Below the pieces are notes generated by a model. It was not told where the DNA came from. It saw only the letters and a list, made by a program, of their open reading frames with translations, and did no database searches. This document shows positions 7,931 to 16,556 of a DNA stretch of 64,000 nucleotides, piece after piece. The stretch's first letter is position 1. Each line of letters opens with the position of its first letter. Source of the DNA: Thermatribacter sp048814795 (GTDB taxonomy: Bacteria; Atribacterota; Atribacteria; Atribacterales; Thermatribacteraceae); contig CP184673.1 of NCBI GenBank assembly GCA_048814795.1, forward strand, positions 1,736,001 to 1,800,000. The letters run 5' to 3'. Both the position numbers and the translations under genes were made by a program.

Positions 7931-8539
7931 ATGATAGCAATTATCGATTATGGCATTGGAAATTTGTTTAGCGTTTCCAAAGCTTTAAACAAACTGGGAC
8001 AGGAAACCCGGATTACTCGTGAACCTGAAACAGTGGAGAAAGCAAGGGCTATTGTTCTCCCAGGAGTCGGTTCCTTTGGAGAAGCCATGGAAAACTTGCA
8101 AAAAAACGAACTTATTGATGTAATACTAAAAAGTGCAGACGAAGACAAACCTATTCTGGGGATTTGTTTGGGGATGCAAATCCTCCTTGAGAGAAGCCAG
8201 GAATCTCCTCAGGTAAGAGGTCTATCCCTGATCCAGGGAGAAGTACGCAAGCTGCCTCCTACCAATAAAATCCCTCACATAGGATGGAACCGTATATACT
8301 TTAAGAGAAGAACAAAGCTTACCGAAAATATTCCACAGGGCAGGTTTTTCTACTTCGCCCACTCTTATTATGTACTACCAGCAGATGATCAACCAATAAT
8401 AGGAATATGCAATTATAATTTGGTCATCCCAGCAATTATTAATCGCGGAAACATCTGGGGGGTTCAATTTCATCCCGAAAAAAGCTCAACCTGGGGTATG
8501 AAATTTCTTGAAAACTGGGTAAGGTGCATGTTGAAGTGA
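7931..8539 (+). CDS. hisH: Imidazole glycerol phosphate synthase glutaminase subunit
   Basis: Class I glutamine amidotransferase that releases ammonia for HisF. The nucleophile cysteine is in GICLGMQIL (about residue 79), and the His-Glu pair is in QFHPEKSS near residue 182. The N-terminus IAIIDYGIGNLFSV is typical. ATG follows GGAGAGGT. The stop TGA overlaps the preferred hisA start by 4 nt (GTGA), which suggests translational coupling. Confidence 0.96.
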   Translation: MIAIIDYGIGNLFSVSKALNKLGQETRITREPETVEKARAIVLPGVGSFGEAMENLQKNELIDVILKSADEDKPILGICLGMQILLERSQESPQVRGLSLIQGEVRKLPPTNKIPHIGWNRIYFKRRTKLTENIPQGRFFYFAHSYYVLPADDQPIIGICNYNLVIPAIINRGNIWGVQFHPEKSSTWGMKFLENWVRCMLK

Positions 8540-9264
8540 TCTTAGTACCAGCAATCGATATAATCAACGGAAAAGTGGTCCGTCTTAAACAGGGAAATTA
8601 TGATCAAAAAACAGTTTTTAGCGAATCCCCTGTCCAGATTGCTCAGCAATGGGAAGCCGAAGGTGCTCCATTGCTCCACGTAGTCGATCTCGAGGGAGCA
8701 AAAGAGGGACAGCCCAAAAACGCAAAGGTAATTGCTGAGATTATCAAGAAAATTAGTATCCCCGTTCAGGTAGGAGGAGGGATTAGAGATTACCAAACTT
8801 TTAAGTTTTATTTAGAAGCTGGCGCTTCAAGGATCGTCTTGGGAAGCATAATACACGACAATCCTCAGCTACTTGAAAAGTTAGTCGAAGAGAAGTCGGA
8901 ACAACTGGTAGTGAGTCTCGACGTCAGTAATAATGGTAACTTAGCCATTCACGGCTGGCAAAAAAGTACCCCACTTAAGGCTTCTACCATAGCTAAAAAA
9001 CTCAAGCAGAAAGGTGTTCAGAATTTCATTTTTACTGATGTTACTCGAGACGGAACCTTAGCAGGTATACGAAGGGAAATCATTACAGGGTTTGTGGAGG
9101 AAAGTGGCGTTAAACCACTTATAGCCGGTGGAGTAACTTCTCTGGAAGACTTAAAAACGCTGAAGCTAATAGCTCACCAGGTAGAGGGAGCAATTCTGGG
9201 TAAAGCTCTCTACACTGGCAAGATCAAATACCGTGAAGCATTAAAAATCATACAGGAGGAATGA
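8536..9264 (+). CDS. hisA: ProFAR isomerase
   Basis: Phosphoribosylformimino-5-aminoimidazole carboxamide ribotide isomerase, a (beta/alpha)8 barrel acting before HisF. The start is set at GTG 8536 (MILVPAIDI), matching the family N-terminus, overlapping the hisH stop as GTGA, and lying 9 nt after AAGGTG; an in-frame GTG at 8524 would add four residues. The catalytic aspartates lie in PAIDIING (strand 1) and FTDVTRDGTLAG (strand 5), and phosphate-binding glycines in QVGGGIRD and IAGGVTSLEDL. Length 242. Confidence 0.95.
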   Translation: MILVPAIDIINGKVVRLKQGNYDQKTVFSESPVQIAQQWEAEGAPLLHVVDLEGAKEGQPKNAKVIAEIIKKISIPVQVGGGIRDYQTFKFYLEAGASRIVLGSIIHDNPQLLEKLVEEKSEQLVVSLDVSNNGNLAIHGWQKSTPLKASTIAKKLKQKGVQNFIFTDVTRDGTLAGIRREIITGFVEESGVKPLIAGGVTSLEDLKTLKLIAHQVEGAILGKALYTGKIKYREALKIIQEE

Positions 9265-9268
9265 AAAG

Positions 9269-10048
9269 TTGCTTGCTAAAAGGATAATTCCCTGTCTTGA
9301 TGTAAAAGATGGAAGAGTAGTAAAGGGCGTCCACTTTGAAAACATAAAAGACGTTGGTGATCCAGTAGAACTTGCCAAAAGATATGAGGAAGAGGGAGCA
9401 GATGAGCTGGTTTTTCTGGATATTACGGCATCGTACGAAAAGAGAGAAACCATGGTTCACGTGGCTGAGAAGGTAGCTGAAGTGCTGACCATACCCTTTA
9501 CCGTGGGAGGAGGCATAAGTACCGTAGAACACGTCAGCAATTTGCTTAAGGCGGGAGCGGACAAAATATCCATCAACACAGCGGCGGTTCTTCAACCCGA
9601 GCTCATAAGTGAGCTTGCAGAAAAGTTTGGAAGCCAGTGCGTGGTAGTAGCTATAGATGTGAAAAGAACCTGGGATCGAATTACTCAAAAAAGCTACTGG
9701 GAAGTTTTCATAAATGGTGGCCGCACCCCAACCGGCAAAGATGCTCTAATGTGGGCTTCACAGGTAGAAAAGCTGGGAGCAGGGGAAATATTGTTGACCA
9801 GTATGGATACCGACGGTACACAGTCTGGCTATGACATAAGCCTCACCCGCAAAATCTCTGAAAAAGTCAAAATTCCAGTTATTGCCTCAGGAGGTGCTGG
9901 AAAACTGGAACACCTTTCAGCCGTGCTGCGGGAAGGCCAGGCCGATGCAGCACTGGTAGCTTCTATTTTCCATTTTCGACGTTTCACCATCCCCGAAGCC
10001 AAAGCGTTCCTCCAAAAACGTGGAATACCGGTAAGGATCGAAGGCTGA
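9269..10048 (+). CDS. hisF: Imidazole glycerol phosphate synthase cyclase subunit
   Basis: Cyclises PRFAR with ammonia from HisH to give imidazole-glycerol phosphate and AICAR. TTG start (LAKRIIPCLDVKDG) 8 nt after AGGAGGA; hisA ends 4 nt upstream. The barrel carries catalytic aspartates in PCLDVKDGRVVKG and LTSMDTDGTQSGYD, with phosphate-binding motifs VGGGIS and ASGGAG. At 259 residues it is a little longer than the usual 250-255. The stop overlaps the hisIE ATG by 1 nt. Confidence 0.96.
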   Translation: MLAKRIIPCLDVKDGRVVKGVHFENIKDVGDPVELAKRYEEEGADELVFLDITASYEKRETMVHVAEKVAEVLTIPFTVGGGISTVEHVSNLLKAGADKISINTAAVLQPELISELAEKFGSQCVVVAIDVKRTWDRITQKSYWEVFINGGRTPTGKDALMWASQVEKLGAGEILLTSMDTDGTQSGYDISLTRKISEKVKIPVIASGGAGKLEHLSAVLREGQADAALVASIFHFRRFTIPEAKAFLQKRGIPVRIEG

Positions 10049-10761
10049 TGCAAAAACTGCTTGAACTTCTAAAGTTTGACGAAAAAGGGCTTATTCCGGC
10101 TATCGTTCAGGATGCAAAAAGTGGTAAAGTTCTGATGATGGCTTACATGAACAAAGAAGCCCTCTTAAAAACTCTGGAAACGGGCAAAACCTGGTTCTAC
10201 AGTCGTAGTCGTCAGAAACTATGGAATAAAGGAGAAACTAGTGGCAATTATCAACTTGTCAAAGGAATTTATTTAGATTGTGACAATGATTGCCTTCTTA
10301 TCCAGGTAGAGCAACAGGGAGTAGCCTGCCATACAGGATTCTTTTCTTGTTTTCACCGCTCGATTGATAACCAGGAAGGAATTAGAAATCCTTCTGCCGA
10401 GTTACCACCTTACTCCCTGTCCGCTTTTCTTTCCGAGCTCTTCGAGGTAATCAAAAATAGACAAACAGAAGCGCCAGACAACTCTTATACAGCAAAGCTT
10501 TTTAAAGAAGGAAAAGAGAGAATTCTTCGCAAGGTATCCGAAGAAACTACTGAAGTCCTTCTTGCCTCTCTCAAAAATCGGAATTCCACTGAGGATAAAA
10601 AACATCTTTGCTGGGAAGTAGCTGATCTCCTCTACCATGTAATGGTTCTTCTCTGCAAAGAAGAAATTAGCTGGGACGACGTTCTTCTGGAGCTTAAAAG
10701 AAGAAGGTCAGATAAGCAAAAGACCAGCAATGTTGATACCGAGACCCTTGATAAGAAATAA
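10048..10761 (+). CDS. hisIE: Fused phosphoribosyl-AMP cyclohydrolase / phosphoribosyl-ATP pyrophosphatase
   Basis: Bifunctional HisIE for steps two and three of histidine synthesis. Residues about 1-115 are the PRA-CH domain: MMAYMNKEAL, WFYSRSRQKLWNKGETSGN and the zinc/magnesium site DCDNDC with CHTGFFSC. Residues about 130-225 are the helical PRA-PH domain with EGKERILRKVSEETTEV and the HLCWEVADLLYH helix. The fusion is common in bacteria. It ends the his cluster; hisG, hisD and hisC are not in this window. Its last codons contain the tRNA promoter. Confidence 0.96.
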   Translation: MQKLLELLKFDEKGLIPAIVQDAKSGKVLMMAYMNKEALLKTLETGKTWFYSRSRQKLWNKGETSGNYQLVKGIYLDCDNDCLLIQVEQQGVACHTGFFSCFHRSIDNQEGIRNPSAELPPYSLSAFLSELFEVIKNRQTEAPDNSYTAKLFKEGKERILRKVSEETTEVLLASLKNRNSTEDKKHLCWEVADLLYHVMVLLCKEEISWDDVLLELKRRRSDKQKTSNVDTETLDKK

Positions 10762-10776
10762 AGTCTGTGATAATAT
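10748..10776 (+). promoter_or_regulatory. Promoter for the tRNA gene
   Basis: TTGATA (10748-10753), 17-bp spacer, TAATAT (10771-10776). The predicted start is about 6 nt before the mature tRNA 5' end. It overlaps the end of hisIE. Confidence 0.7.
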
Positions 10777-10789
10777 TTATGGTGCTCGT

Positions 10790-10864
10790 GGGTCCATAGC
10801 TCAGCGGTAGAGCAGCCGGCTCATAACCGGTCGGTCCCTGGTTCGAATCCGGGTGGACCCACCA
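10790..10864 (+). tRNA. tRNA with CAT anticodon (elongator Met, or Ile2)
   Basis: Complete cloverleaf: a 7-bp acceptor stem (GGGTCCA with TGGACCC), D arm GCTCAGCGGTAGAGC, anticodon stem-loop GCCGG-CTCATAA-CCGGT with anticodon CAT, and T arm with GGTTCGAATCC. The CCA end is encoded. The G1-C72 pair rules out an initiator, which has a mismatch there. Without identity-element analysis it could be elongator tRNA-Met or the lysidine-modified tRNA-Ile that reads ATA. Confidence 0.95.
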
Positions 10865-10883
10865 CGTTTCAGGGGAGGTATTA

Positions 10884-12011
10884 ATGGAATCACTTTCTAA
10901 GGTAGTAGCTTTCCTGGAAGAACTCTTTCCTCCAGAATGTGCCCTTGAAAACGACCCTATAGGTTTCGCTGTTAAACCAGTCTCTTTATCTCAACCCATA
11001 GAAAAAGTACTCGTGGCTCTGGAACTAAATCCCCCTCTAACTCAAATAGCCATAAAAGAGGGTTATGACCTACTCTACCTTCACCACCCTCCAATCTGGA
11101 GCCCTGTTAAAACACTTGATGCCGAAAATCCTCATGTTTCAATGCTGGTCAAACTTTATCAAAGCGGGATATCTGTGCTGAGCCATCACACCAACCTGGA
11201 CTGCTCATCAGAAGGACTGGCCGATCAATGGGCAAAGATTTTAGGGCTACGAGGAAAGAAAAAACCCCTCTTTCCTGGCAAAACAAGCAAAAAGTATTTT
11301 AAAGTAACTACTTTTGTACCTCAAGAACACCTTGACAAAGTGGCTCAAGCGGCTTTTCAGGCCGGAGCTGGCATAATTGGCAATTACAGTGAGTGTAGCT
11401 TTTACACAGAAGGCATTGGTACCTTTACCCCCCAAAAAGGTGCCAATCCTTTCGTGGGTAAAATGGGTAATTACGAAAAGGTTCAAGAATTGCGCTTCGA
11501 GGTAAGAGTTGAGGAAACCCTGCTTTCGAGAGTATTAAGCTCTATATTTGCGGTTCATCCTTACGAAGAACCAGTTGTCGACGTTTATCCTCTTTTCTCC
11601 CTTGCCAAAACTGACACAGGTTTGGGGAGACTTATAGAGCTTGATGAACCAATTTCCCTTGAAACCCTGAGCAAGAAAATAGAACATATTATTAACGAAA
11701 AAGTTATGGTTCAAAAACCCTACTCAAAAAATAATTGCGAAAACCTCACCAAAATAGCTATATTACCAGGGAGCGGAAAGTCGTTCTTAAGTAACCTTGG
11801 CAACGAAAAACCGGATCTTTTCATAAGCGGAGATCTTTCTCACCACGATATAGAGGAACTAAAGCTCAACAACATAAGCTTCATTCAGCTTCCTCACGGG
11901 TTGGGCGAAAAGATTGCTATGCAATCGGTAACTAACTTGATTAGAAAGAAAGCTGCAGAAAAAGGGTTGAAAGTAATCTTTGAAAGCGAGAACTTCTATC
12001 AATATGAATAA
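10884..12011 (+). CDS. Nif3-like dinuclear metal centre protein (YqfO type)
   Basis: Nif3/DUF34 family protein of 375 residues, the long YqfO type with an inserted PII-like domain in the middle (about 130-245). Metal ligands are seen in YLHHPPIW (HHP, near 67-69), SHHTNLDCS (HxxxD, near 97-103) and near the C-terminus in HGLGEK. Also annotated as GTP cyclohydrolase type 2, but the function is unsettled. ATG is 5 nt after GGGGAGGT. In many bacteria this gene neighbours the COG1579 zinc-ribbon gene, as here. Confidence 0.9.
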   Translation: MESLSKVVAFLEELFPPECALENDPIGFAVKPVSLSQPIEKVLVALELNPPLTQIAIKEGYDLLYLHHPPIWSPVKTLDAENPHVSMLVKLYQSGISVLSHHTNLDCSSEGLADQWAKILGLRGKKKPLFPGKTSKKYFKVTTFVPQEHLDKVAQAAFQAGAGIIGNYSECSFYTEGIGTFTPQKGANPFVGKMGNYEKVQELRFEVRVEETLLSRVLSSIFAVHPYEEPVVDVYPLFSLAKTDTGLGRLIELDEPISLETLSKKIEHIINEKVMVQKPYSKNNCENLTKIAILPGSGKSFLSNLGNEKPDLFISGDLSHHDIEELKLNNISFIQLPHGLGEKIAMQSVTNLIRKKAAEKGLKVIFESENFYQYE

Positions 12012-12723
12012 AGCGAATTTAGATAACATTGAAAAATTATCTCTTTTGAGAAAACTTGATTCCTCAATAAGACAGGTAGAGAAAAGAATTAGACGCAAAA
12101 ACCAGGATTTGAAGAGCTTGCAGGAAGAACTTTCAAACCTCAGATCTCAATTTGAACTCAAGCAAAAAAACCTGGAAAAAGAAAAGATAGAACTTCACCG
12201 CTGGGAACTGGAGTTAAAGGAAACTGAAGAAAAGCTTAACTCTACCAGAGAAAAACTTTATAGTGGGGAAATAACTTCTTCTAAGGAATTAACCCAGTGG
12301 GAAAGGTCTATGGAAAAGTTAGAAAAGCAGCAATTTGAACTGGAAGAAGAAACTCTTCAAAAGATGGAGAGAATAGAAGTACTTCAAAAAGAAATCCAGG
12401 AAGCAAAAAAGTACCTTTCAGAAAAAAGCTCAGAAATTGAACTAACCATAGAAAAACTCGAAAAAGAACTCAACCACTTAAAAAGCGAAAAAGAATCTCT
12501 ATCCTCTGAGAGACAAGAAATCCTCGACCTCCTCCCCCAAGAAATTTTATCGAGCTATCAAGAGATAATTTCCAACCTCATCGAGCCAGCAATCGTGGAG
12601 TTAAACCAGGGAGTGTGTGGGGGTTGCAACCTGCAAGTACCTACTATAGTAGCCAAACAGGTTCACAGAAAAGAAATAGTAAGGTGTCCCAACTGTGGAA
12701 GACTTTTATTACCCAAAGCTTAA
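12004..12723 (+). CDS. Coiled-coil protein with C4 zinc ribbon (COG1579)
   Basis: Residues about 15-185 are almost continuous coiled coil (runs of K, E, Q and L at heptad spacing). The C-terminal 45 residues hold a zinc ribbon: CGGC near 209-212 and CPNC near 230-233. The start is taken at ATG 12004 (MNKANLDNIE), overlapping the Nif3 stop by 8 nt and matching family N-termini; the frame could extend to TTG 11980. The role is unknown; the family is suggested to bind nucleic acid. The next gene starts 29 nt before its stop. Confidence 0.85.
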   Translation: MNKANLDNIEKLSLLRKLDSSIRQVEKRIRRKNQDLKSLQEELSNLRSQFELKQKNLEKEKIELHRWELELKETEEKLNSTREKLYSGEITSSKELTQWERSMEKLEKQQFELEEETLQKMERIEVLQKEIQEAKKYLSEKSSEIELTIEKLEKELNHLKSEKESLSSERQEILDLLPQEILSSYQEIISNLIEPAIVELNQGVCGGCNLQVPTIVAKQVHRKEIVRCPNCGRLLLPKA

Positions 12724-13150
12724 AAATGAAGAAGTATTTGCTTTCACAGATGGCGCATCAAAAGGCAACCCCGGTGAAAGTTCTTATGCTTTTTGCATCT
12801 GCGATCGACAGGGGAAAATCATTTTCGAAGAAGCTGGTTATCTGGGTTTCTCTACCAATAATGTTGCCGAATACTGGGGTTTGATAAAGCTGCTCGAAAA
12901 AGTGAAAGTTATGGAATTATCTCGCATAATGGTTTTTTCAGATAGCTTGCTTTTGGTAAAACAAATTCAGGGGAAATACAAAGTAAACTCATCCAACTTG
13001 AAACCCCTTTATCAGAAAGCCAAACTGCTCATAAAAAATTTAGAAAGCTTCAAAATATTTCACATACCACGAGAGCAAAACCAATACGTAGATTTACTCG
13101 CCTCGGGAATATTCGAAAACAAGATAAAGTTACCAGAAATGGGGAGGTAA
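12695..13150 (+). CDS. rnhA: Ribonuclease HI family protein
   Basis: RNase H fold of 151 residues that should cleave RNA in RNA-DNA hybrids. The four acidic residues are all present: TDGASKGNPG (D19), NVAEYWG (E), FSDSLLL (D) and NQYVDLLA (D). GTG 12695 is the only in-frame start able to retain the first strand and lies 8 nt after AAGGTG; it overlaps the preceding gene by 29 nt. The stop codon lies inside the first helix of the RNase P RNA. It lacks the basic protrusion of E. coli RNase HI and resembles the shorter YpdQ/archaeal-like type. Confidence 0.88.
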   Translation: MEDFYYPKLKNEEVFAFTDGASKGNPGESSYAFCICDRQGKIIFEEAGYLGFSTNNVAEYWGLIKLLEKVKVMELSRIMVFSDSLLLVKQIQGKYKVNSSNLKPLYQKAKLLIKNLESFKIFHIPREQNQYVDLLASGIFENKIKLPEMGR

Positions 13151-13499
13151 ACCGGGCAACCGCAGGAGGTAAAAACCTCCTGAGGAAAGTCCGAGCTCCA
13201 TAGAGCAGGGTACTGGGTAACACCCAGTGGGGGTAACCCCAGGAAAGTGCCACAGAAAACATACCGCCCTCCTTTGGGGGCAAGGGTGAAAAGGTGGGGT
13301 AAGAGCCCACCGGACGCCGGGTGACCGGCGTGCCTGGCAAACCCTACCCGGAGCAAGGCCGAATAGGAAGGGATGAGGCTGCTCGCTGACCTTCGGGTTG
13401 GCCGCTTGAGGAAGCGGGTAACCGCTTCCCCAGATAGATGGTTGCCGTTCCTTTCTTCACGGAAGGAATACAGAACTCGGCTTACAGGTTTACCTCCCC
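13141..13499 (+). ncRNA. rnpB: RNase P RNA
   Basis: Catalytic RNA of RNase P, which trims tRNA 5' ends. A 13-bp helix P1 pairs 13141-13153 with 13487-13499. Universal elements are present in order: GAGGAAAGTCCGAGCTCC (from 13180), ACAGAAA (from about 13253), GGTAAGAGCCCACCG, the GCAAGGCCGAATAGG region and, near the 3' end, AGATAGATGG and ACAGAACTCGGCTTA. The peripheral helices fit the ancestral type A class. P1 is followed by ATTTTTACTT, so it may also end transcription. The 5' end overlaps the last ten bases of the RNase HI gene. Confidence 0.96.
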
Positions 13500-13507
13500 A
13501 TTTTTAC

Positions 13508-14503
13508 TTATTCCCGTTTGCGAATAGCAGAATGCAAAGCAATAGAAATCACAATAATAAGACCGTAAATAAGTTGAGTCCAGAATCCAGTCATACCCAT
13601 GGCAATGATTCCCGCTTCCAACATGCAAATAACTACAGCTCCAATAAAAGTGCCAAAAACAGTACCCACACCACCTTCTACAGGAGTACCCCCCAAAAAC
13701 ACAGCAGCTATGGTTTTTAAGAGGTAACCCTGTCCAAGGGTAGGCCAGAAGTAAAGAACCTCCAAACTGGCCAAAATACCTGCAAAAGACGAAAAAAGCC
13801 CCATTTGAGTAAAAACAATAAGCTTGACCCTTTCCACATTAACACCCATAACCCGGGCACTATGAGGATTATCTCCAGCAAAATATATGTGCGCTCCCAA
13901 TTTGTGACGATTTAAAACAAACCAGATGATTATACCAATGATAACTGCCCACAGGGTTTGCATGGGGAATTTTCCCCATACCCTGCCTACCAAAAGATGA
14001 AAAAGAAAACTTCCTTTGGTCGGAACCAGGGTTTTTCCCAAACCACCACTTAGAACCTGGGTAAGCCCAGCCCAGAAAAATTGAGTACCAATGGTAGTCA
14101 CCAGAGATGGTAAACCCAATCCCACTATCAAAAGACCATTAAGAGCACCTGCACCCAGACCTACCAAAAGAGCTACCAACAAAGCGATTATAAAACTCTG
14201 AGAAGCGTGAAAAACCATGGTAAAAACAAAGCCACAGAATCCCATGATAGCAGGGAAAGAAAGGTCCATTTCCCCACTAATCACCACCAGCGTCAAGGCA
14301 AGTGCCATTATCGCCGAAAAAGGTAGCGTAGACATAAAAGCAAAATAAATTTTTGAAGAGAGAAAAGTTTGAGGACTACCTATAATAAACAAAACCAACA
14401 CAGCAACCAGGACAACCCCCGCTCCCAGCTGAGAACGATGTTCGTAAACAAGGCTCCTGCTGCTTTTTCTCGTTTCAATCCGACAAGGAGTAGATTTTTC
14501 CAT
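13508..14503 (-). CDS. Sugar ABC transporter permease (RbsC/FrcB type)
   Basis: Membrane subunit of a monosaccharide-type importer, 331 residues with about 8-10 membrane segments. The family motifs GEMDLSFPAIMGF, GLPSLVTTIGT and FLGGTPVEGGVGTVFG, and the cytoplasmic loop AGDNPHSARVMGVNV, which meets the ATPase, are present. The start is at ATG 14503 with AGGAGGG 6 nt before it; the frame runs back to 14542. It is the last gene of the LacI-associated operon and is separated from the ATPase gene by an intrinsic terminator-like hairpin. Confidence 0.92.
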   Translation of the reverse strand: MEKSTPCRIETRKSSRSLVYEHRSQLGAGVVLVAVLVLFIIGSPQTFLSSKIYFAFMSTLPFSAIMALALTLVVISGEMDLSFPAIMGFCGFVFTMVFHASQSFIIALLVALLVGLGAGALNGLLIVGLGLPSLVTTIGTQFFWAGLTQVLSGGLGKTLVPTKGSFLFHLLVGRVWGKFPMQTLWAVIIGIIIWFVLNRHKLGAHIYFAGDNPHSARVMGVNVERVKLIVFTQMGLFSSFAGILASLEVLYFWPTLGQGYLLKTIAAVFLGGTPVEGGVGTVFGTFIGAVVICMLEAGIIAMGMTGFWTQLIYGLIIVISIALHSAIRKRE

Positions 14504-14560
14504 CTCTCTCCCTCCTAAATCGTTGTTAATAAGAAGCCGCATTATTTAAAAAGAATTTAA

Positions 14561-14599
14561 TAAAGAAAATGGCTCCCAATCTGGGAGCCATTTTCTTTA
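14561..14599 (-). terminator. Strong hairpin between ATPase and permease genes
   Basis: Perfect 18-bp inverted repeat (14561-14578 with 14582-14599, loop of 3). On the minus strand the stem ends in TTTTCTTTATTAA, an intrinsic terminator form. It lies inside the operon, between the ATPase stop (14607) and the permease start, and would reduce downstream transcription or protect the 3' end of the upstream message. Confidence 0.8.
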
Positions 14600-14606
14600 A
14601 ATATCC

Positions 14607-15437
14607 CTAAGGCATTAAATGCTGCAAATCCTTACCTTCTGTCTCTTCAGGGGGCTCACCCTTGGATACATCACCATCCAACCTACCCGTCCTTGCTACA
14701 ACATAAAGTCTGTCAACCAGTTCTTCCAGTGAGATATCCTTTTTCAAAAATTCTCCTACTACCCTTCCCCGATCCAGAATTACAATGCGATCTGCCACGG
14801 GATAAACATGGTAGATGTTGTGGGTAATGAAGATGGCTGATTTACCCTGCTCCTTAATCTGCTGCACAAATCCCAGAACTTTCTGAGTTTCAGAAAGAGA
14901 AAGACCAGTAGTAGGTTCATCCAAAATGATGAGATCTGCTTTAAAGTAAAGAGCGCGAGCTATGGCTACACCCTGTTTCTCTCCTCCTGAAAGAGTACCA
15001 ACTACCGAATCCACACTTAAGGCTGCAGAAGTAAAGCCCATGTACTGGCGCATAATACGCTCGGTTTCTTCTTTTTCTTTTTTAATGTCAATCATTCCAA
15101 ACTGGTTAGTAATTTCTCTGCCCATAAAAATGTTTCTCCAGAGGGTGTGCTGCTCACAAAGGGCCCGCTCCTGGAACACAGTTTCAATTCCCAGATCCCG
15201 GGCTTTGGCTACCGAATAGTTTTCCAGCTTCTGACCCTTCCAGTAGATTTCTCCTGAATCCGGTTTATGAACTCCGGTAAGGATCTTAATCAGAGTTGAT
15301 TTGCCTGCGCCGTTATCACCAAGGAGGCCTACTATTTCGTTGTAGCCCACATGGAAGTTCACATTACGCAAAACTTCCACGTGGCCAAAAGACTTGCAGA
15401 TGTTGACCATGGAAACCAGGTGAGAATTTTCAGCCAA
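14607..15437 (-). CDS. Sugar ABC transporter ATP-binding protein, single domain
   Basis: Energises the adjacent importer. One nucleotide-binding domain: Walker A GDNGAGKSTL (about 37-46), signature LSGGEKQ (about 150-156), Walker B ADLIILDEPT and switch histidine in FITHN. Most ribose/xylose systems use a tandem ATPase of about 500 residues; this one is a single 276-residue domain like FrcA. TTG start 15437 immediately follows the binding-protein stop, about 11 nt after a GGAGG. A C-terminal tail of about 30 residues (GDVSKGEPPEETEG) is acidic and probably disordered. Confidence 0.93.
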   Translation of the reverse strand: MAENSHLVSMVNICKSFGHVEVLRNVNFHVGYNEIVGLLGDNGAGKSTLIKILTGVHKPDSGEIYWKGQKLENYSVAKARDLGIETVFQERALCEQHTLWRNIFMGREITNQFGMIDIKKEKEETERIMRQYMGFTSAALSVDSVVGTLSGGEKQGVAIARALYFKADLIILDEPTTGLSLSETQKVLGFVQQIKEQGKSAIFITHNIYHVYPVADRIVILDRGRVVGEFLKKDISLEELVDRLYVVARTGRLDGDVSKGEPPEETEGKDLQHLMP

Positions 15438-16436
15438 TTAGCGGATTCCCTCCTCCACCAAAGGTGCAATTTCTTCAACATTACCAGCATGGATTAAACC
15501 AGAACCGGTATCAATGTGTAGACCTGAAAATTTATACTTTATGCTCATGCAGAGCTGCAAAACAGGAAGATAACCTTGCAAGAACTGTTGCTGATCCAGG
15601 ACCAGGTCGGTGTATCCACCGCGAATGGCTTCCAGAGTAGCTGGCGAAAGGTCAAAACCAGCACCAACTACATCATCAGGCCCCAAACCCGCGGCTCTAA
15701 AGAAGGTTTCCAGGGTAGCCGTAAGTGCTCCATGATCAGTTACTACCAGCTTTACATCAGGATGTGAAGAGACGTAACCAGTAAACACTGGAACACCCAA
15801 TGGAGCTTCAGCATTCACTTCAGGAGAGATTTCGAGATAATCAACAACTAATCCTTTTTCTTTCAAGGCATCAATAACTCCCTTAGTTCTCAAACCACGG
15901 GTAGGCTGAGAAAGCAATCCCCAAACCATAGCCCGGTCTCCTTCTTTGAGACCAAACATTTCTACAGCACTCTTACCAAGCATATAGCCAGACTCGTAAA
16001 GCTCTTGACCTACATACCCAAAACCACGAGCTTTATACTTAGCTTCAGCTTTGGGGAGAGTGGTGTTCTGAGAGGTCACAATAATGCCCTGCTCAAAAGC
16101 CTGGTCAATCAAGGGATCCAATGCATCATCTCCAGGATGACCCATGATAGCTATGCCATCTGGCTTGGAAGCAATAGCTTCTTTAAACTGAGTCACCATT
16201 TTTTCGGGATCCCAATCGGAAAACACATATTCAACAGTGCAGCCCAGGTCTTCTTCAGCCGCTTTCGCACCACGATAAACAACACTTGCAAAAGGACCAC
16301 CTGGAGGTCCACCACAGAAGAAACGAATTCTTATTCCTTCAAAACGCTTTCCCTCGGCAAAAACAGGAGCCGCCATTAACACTAAAAAGGTAACTGCCAA
16401 CAGAACCCCTATCATCAAGAGAAAAACCTTTTTCAT
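15438..16436 (-). CDS. Sugar ABC transporter substrate-binding protein
   Basis: Periplasmic-binding-protein type I fold (RbsB class) that captures the sugar outside the membrane. Signal peptide MKKVFLLMIGVLLAVTFLVL with cleavage near APVFA-EG. The start ATG 16436 lies 9 nt after AGGAGGG, so the longer frame to 16457 is rejected. The ligand-pocket pattern DQQQFLQGY near the hinge is shared with the second binding protein in this window (51195-52193), so the two are paralogues. Ligand unknown. Confidence 0.92.
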   Translation of the reverse strand: MKKVFLLMIGVLLAVTFLVLMAAPVFAEGKRFEGIRIRFFCGGPPGGPFASVVYRGAKAAEEDLGCTVEYVFSDWDPEKMVTQFKEAIASKPDGIAIMGHPGDDALDPLIDQAFEQGIIVTSQNTTLPKAEAKYKARGFGYVGQELYESGYMLGKSAVEMFGLKEGDRAMVWGLLSQPTRGLRTKGVIDALKEKGLVVDYLEISPEVNAEAPLGVPVFTGYVSSHPDVKLVVTDHGALTATLETFFRAAGLGPDDVVGAGFDLSPATLEAIRGGYTDLVLDQQQFLQGYLPVLQLCMSIKYKFSGLHIDTGSGLIHAGNVEEIAPLVEEGIR

Positions 16437-16556
16437 TATGCTAAACCCTCCTCTCAAAGTTTTTAATTTTTAACCAGGAACACTCCAGACCAAAACCACA
16501 CTTGAGCAAAACCACCAAATCTAATCTATTTAGCTTTTGACAAACCATCACCTCCT

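Noticed and set aside
8524..8535. hisA start at GTG 8524
   Set aside because: GTG 8536 gives the canonical HisA N-terminus and the GTGA overlap with hisH.
10790..10864. Initiator tRNA-Met
   Set aside because: G1-C72 pair and no run of three G-C pairs in the anticodon stem.
13050..13720. Open frames on both strands across the RNase P RNA
   Set aside because: They are shadows of a structured RNA with conserved RNase P elements.
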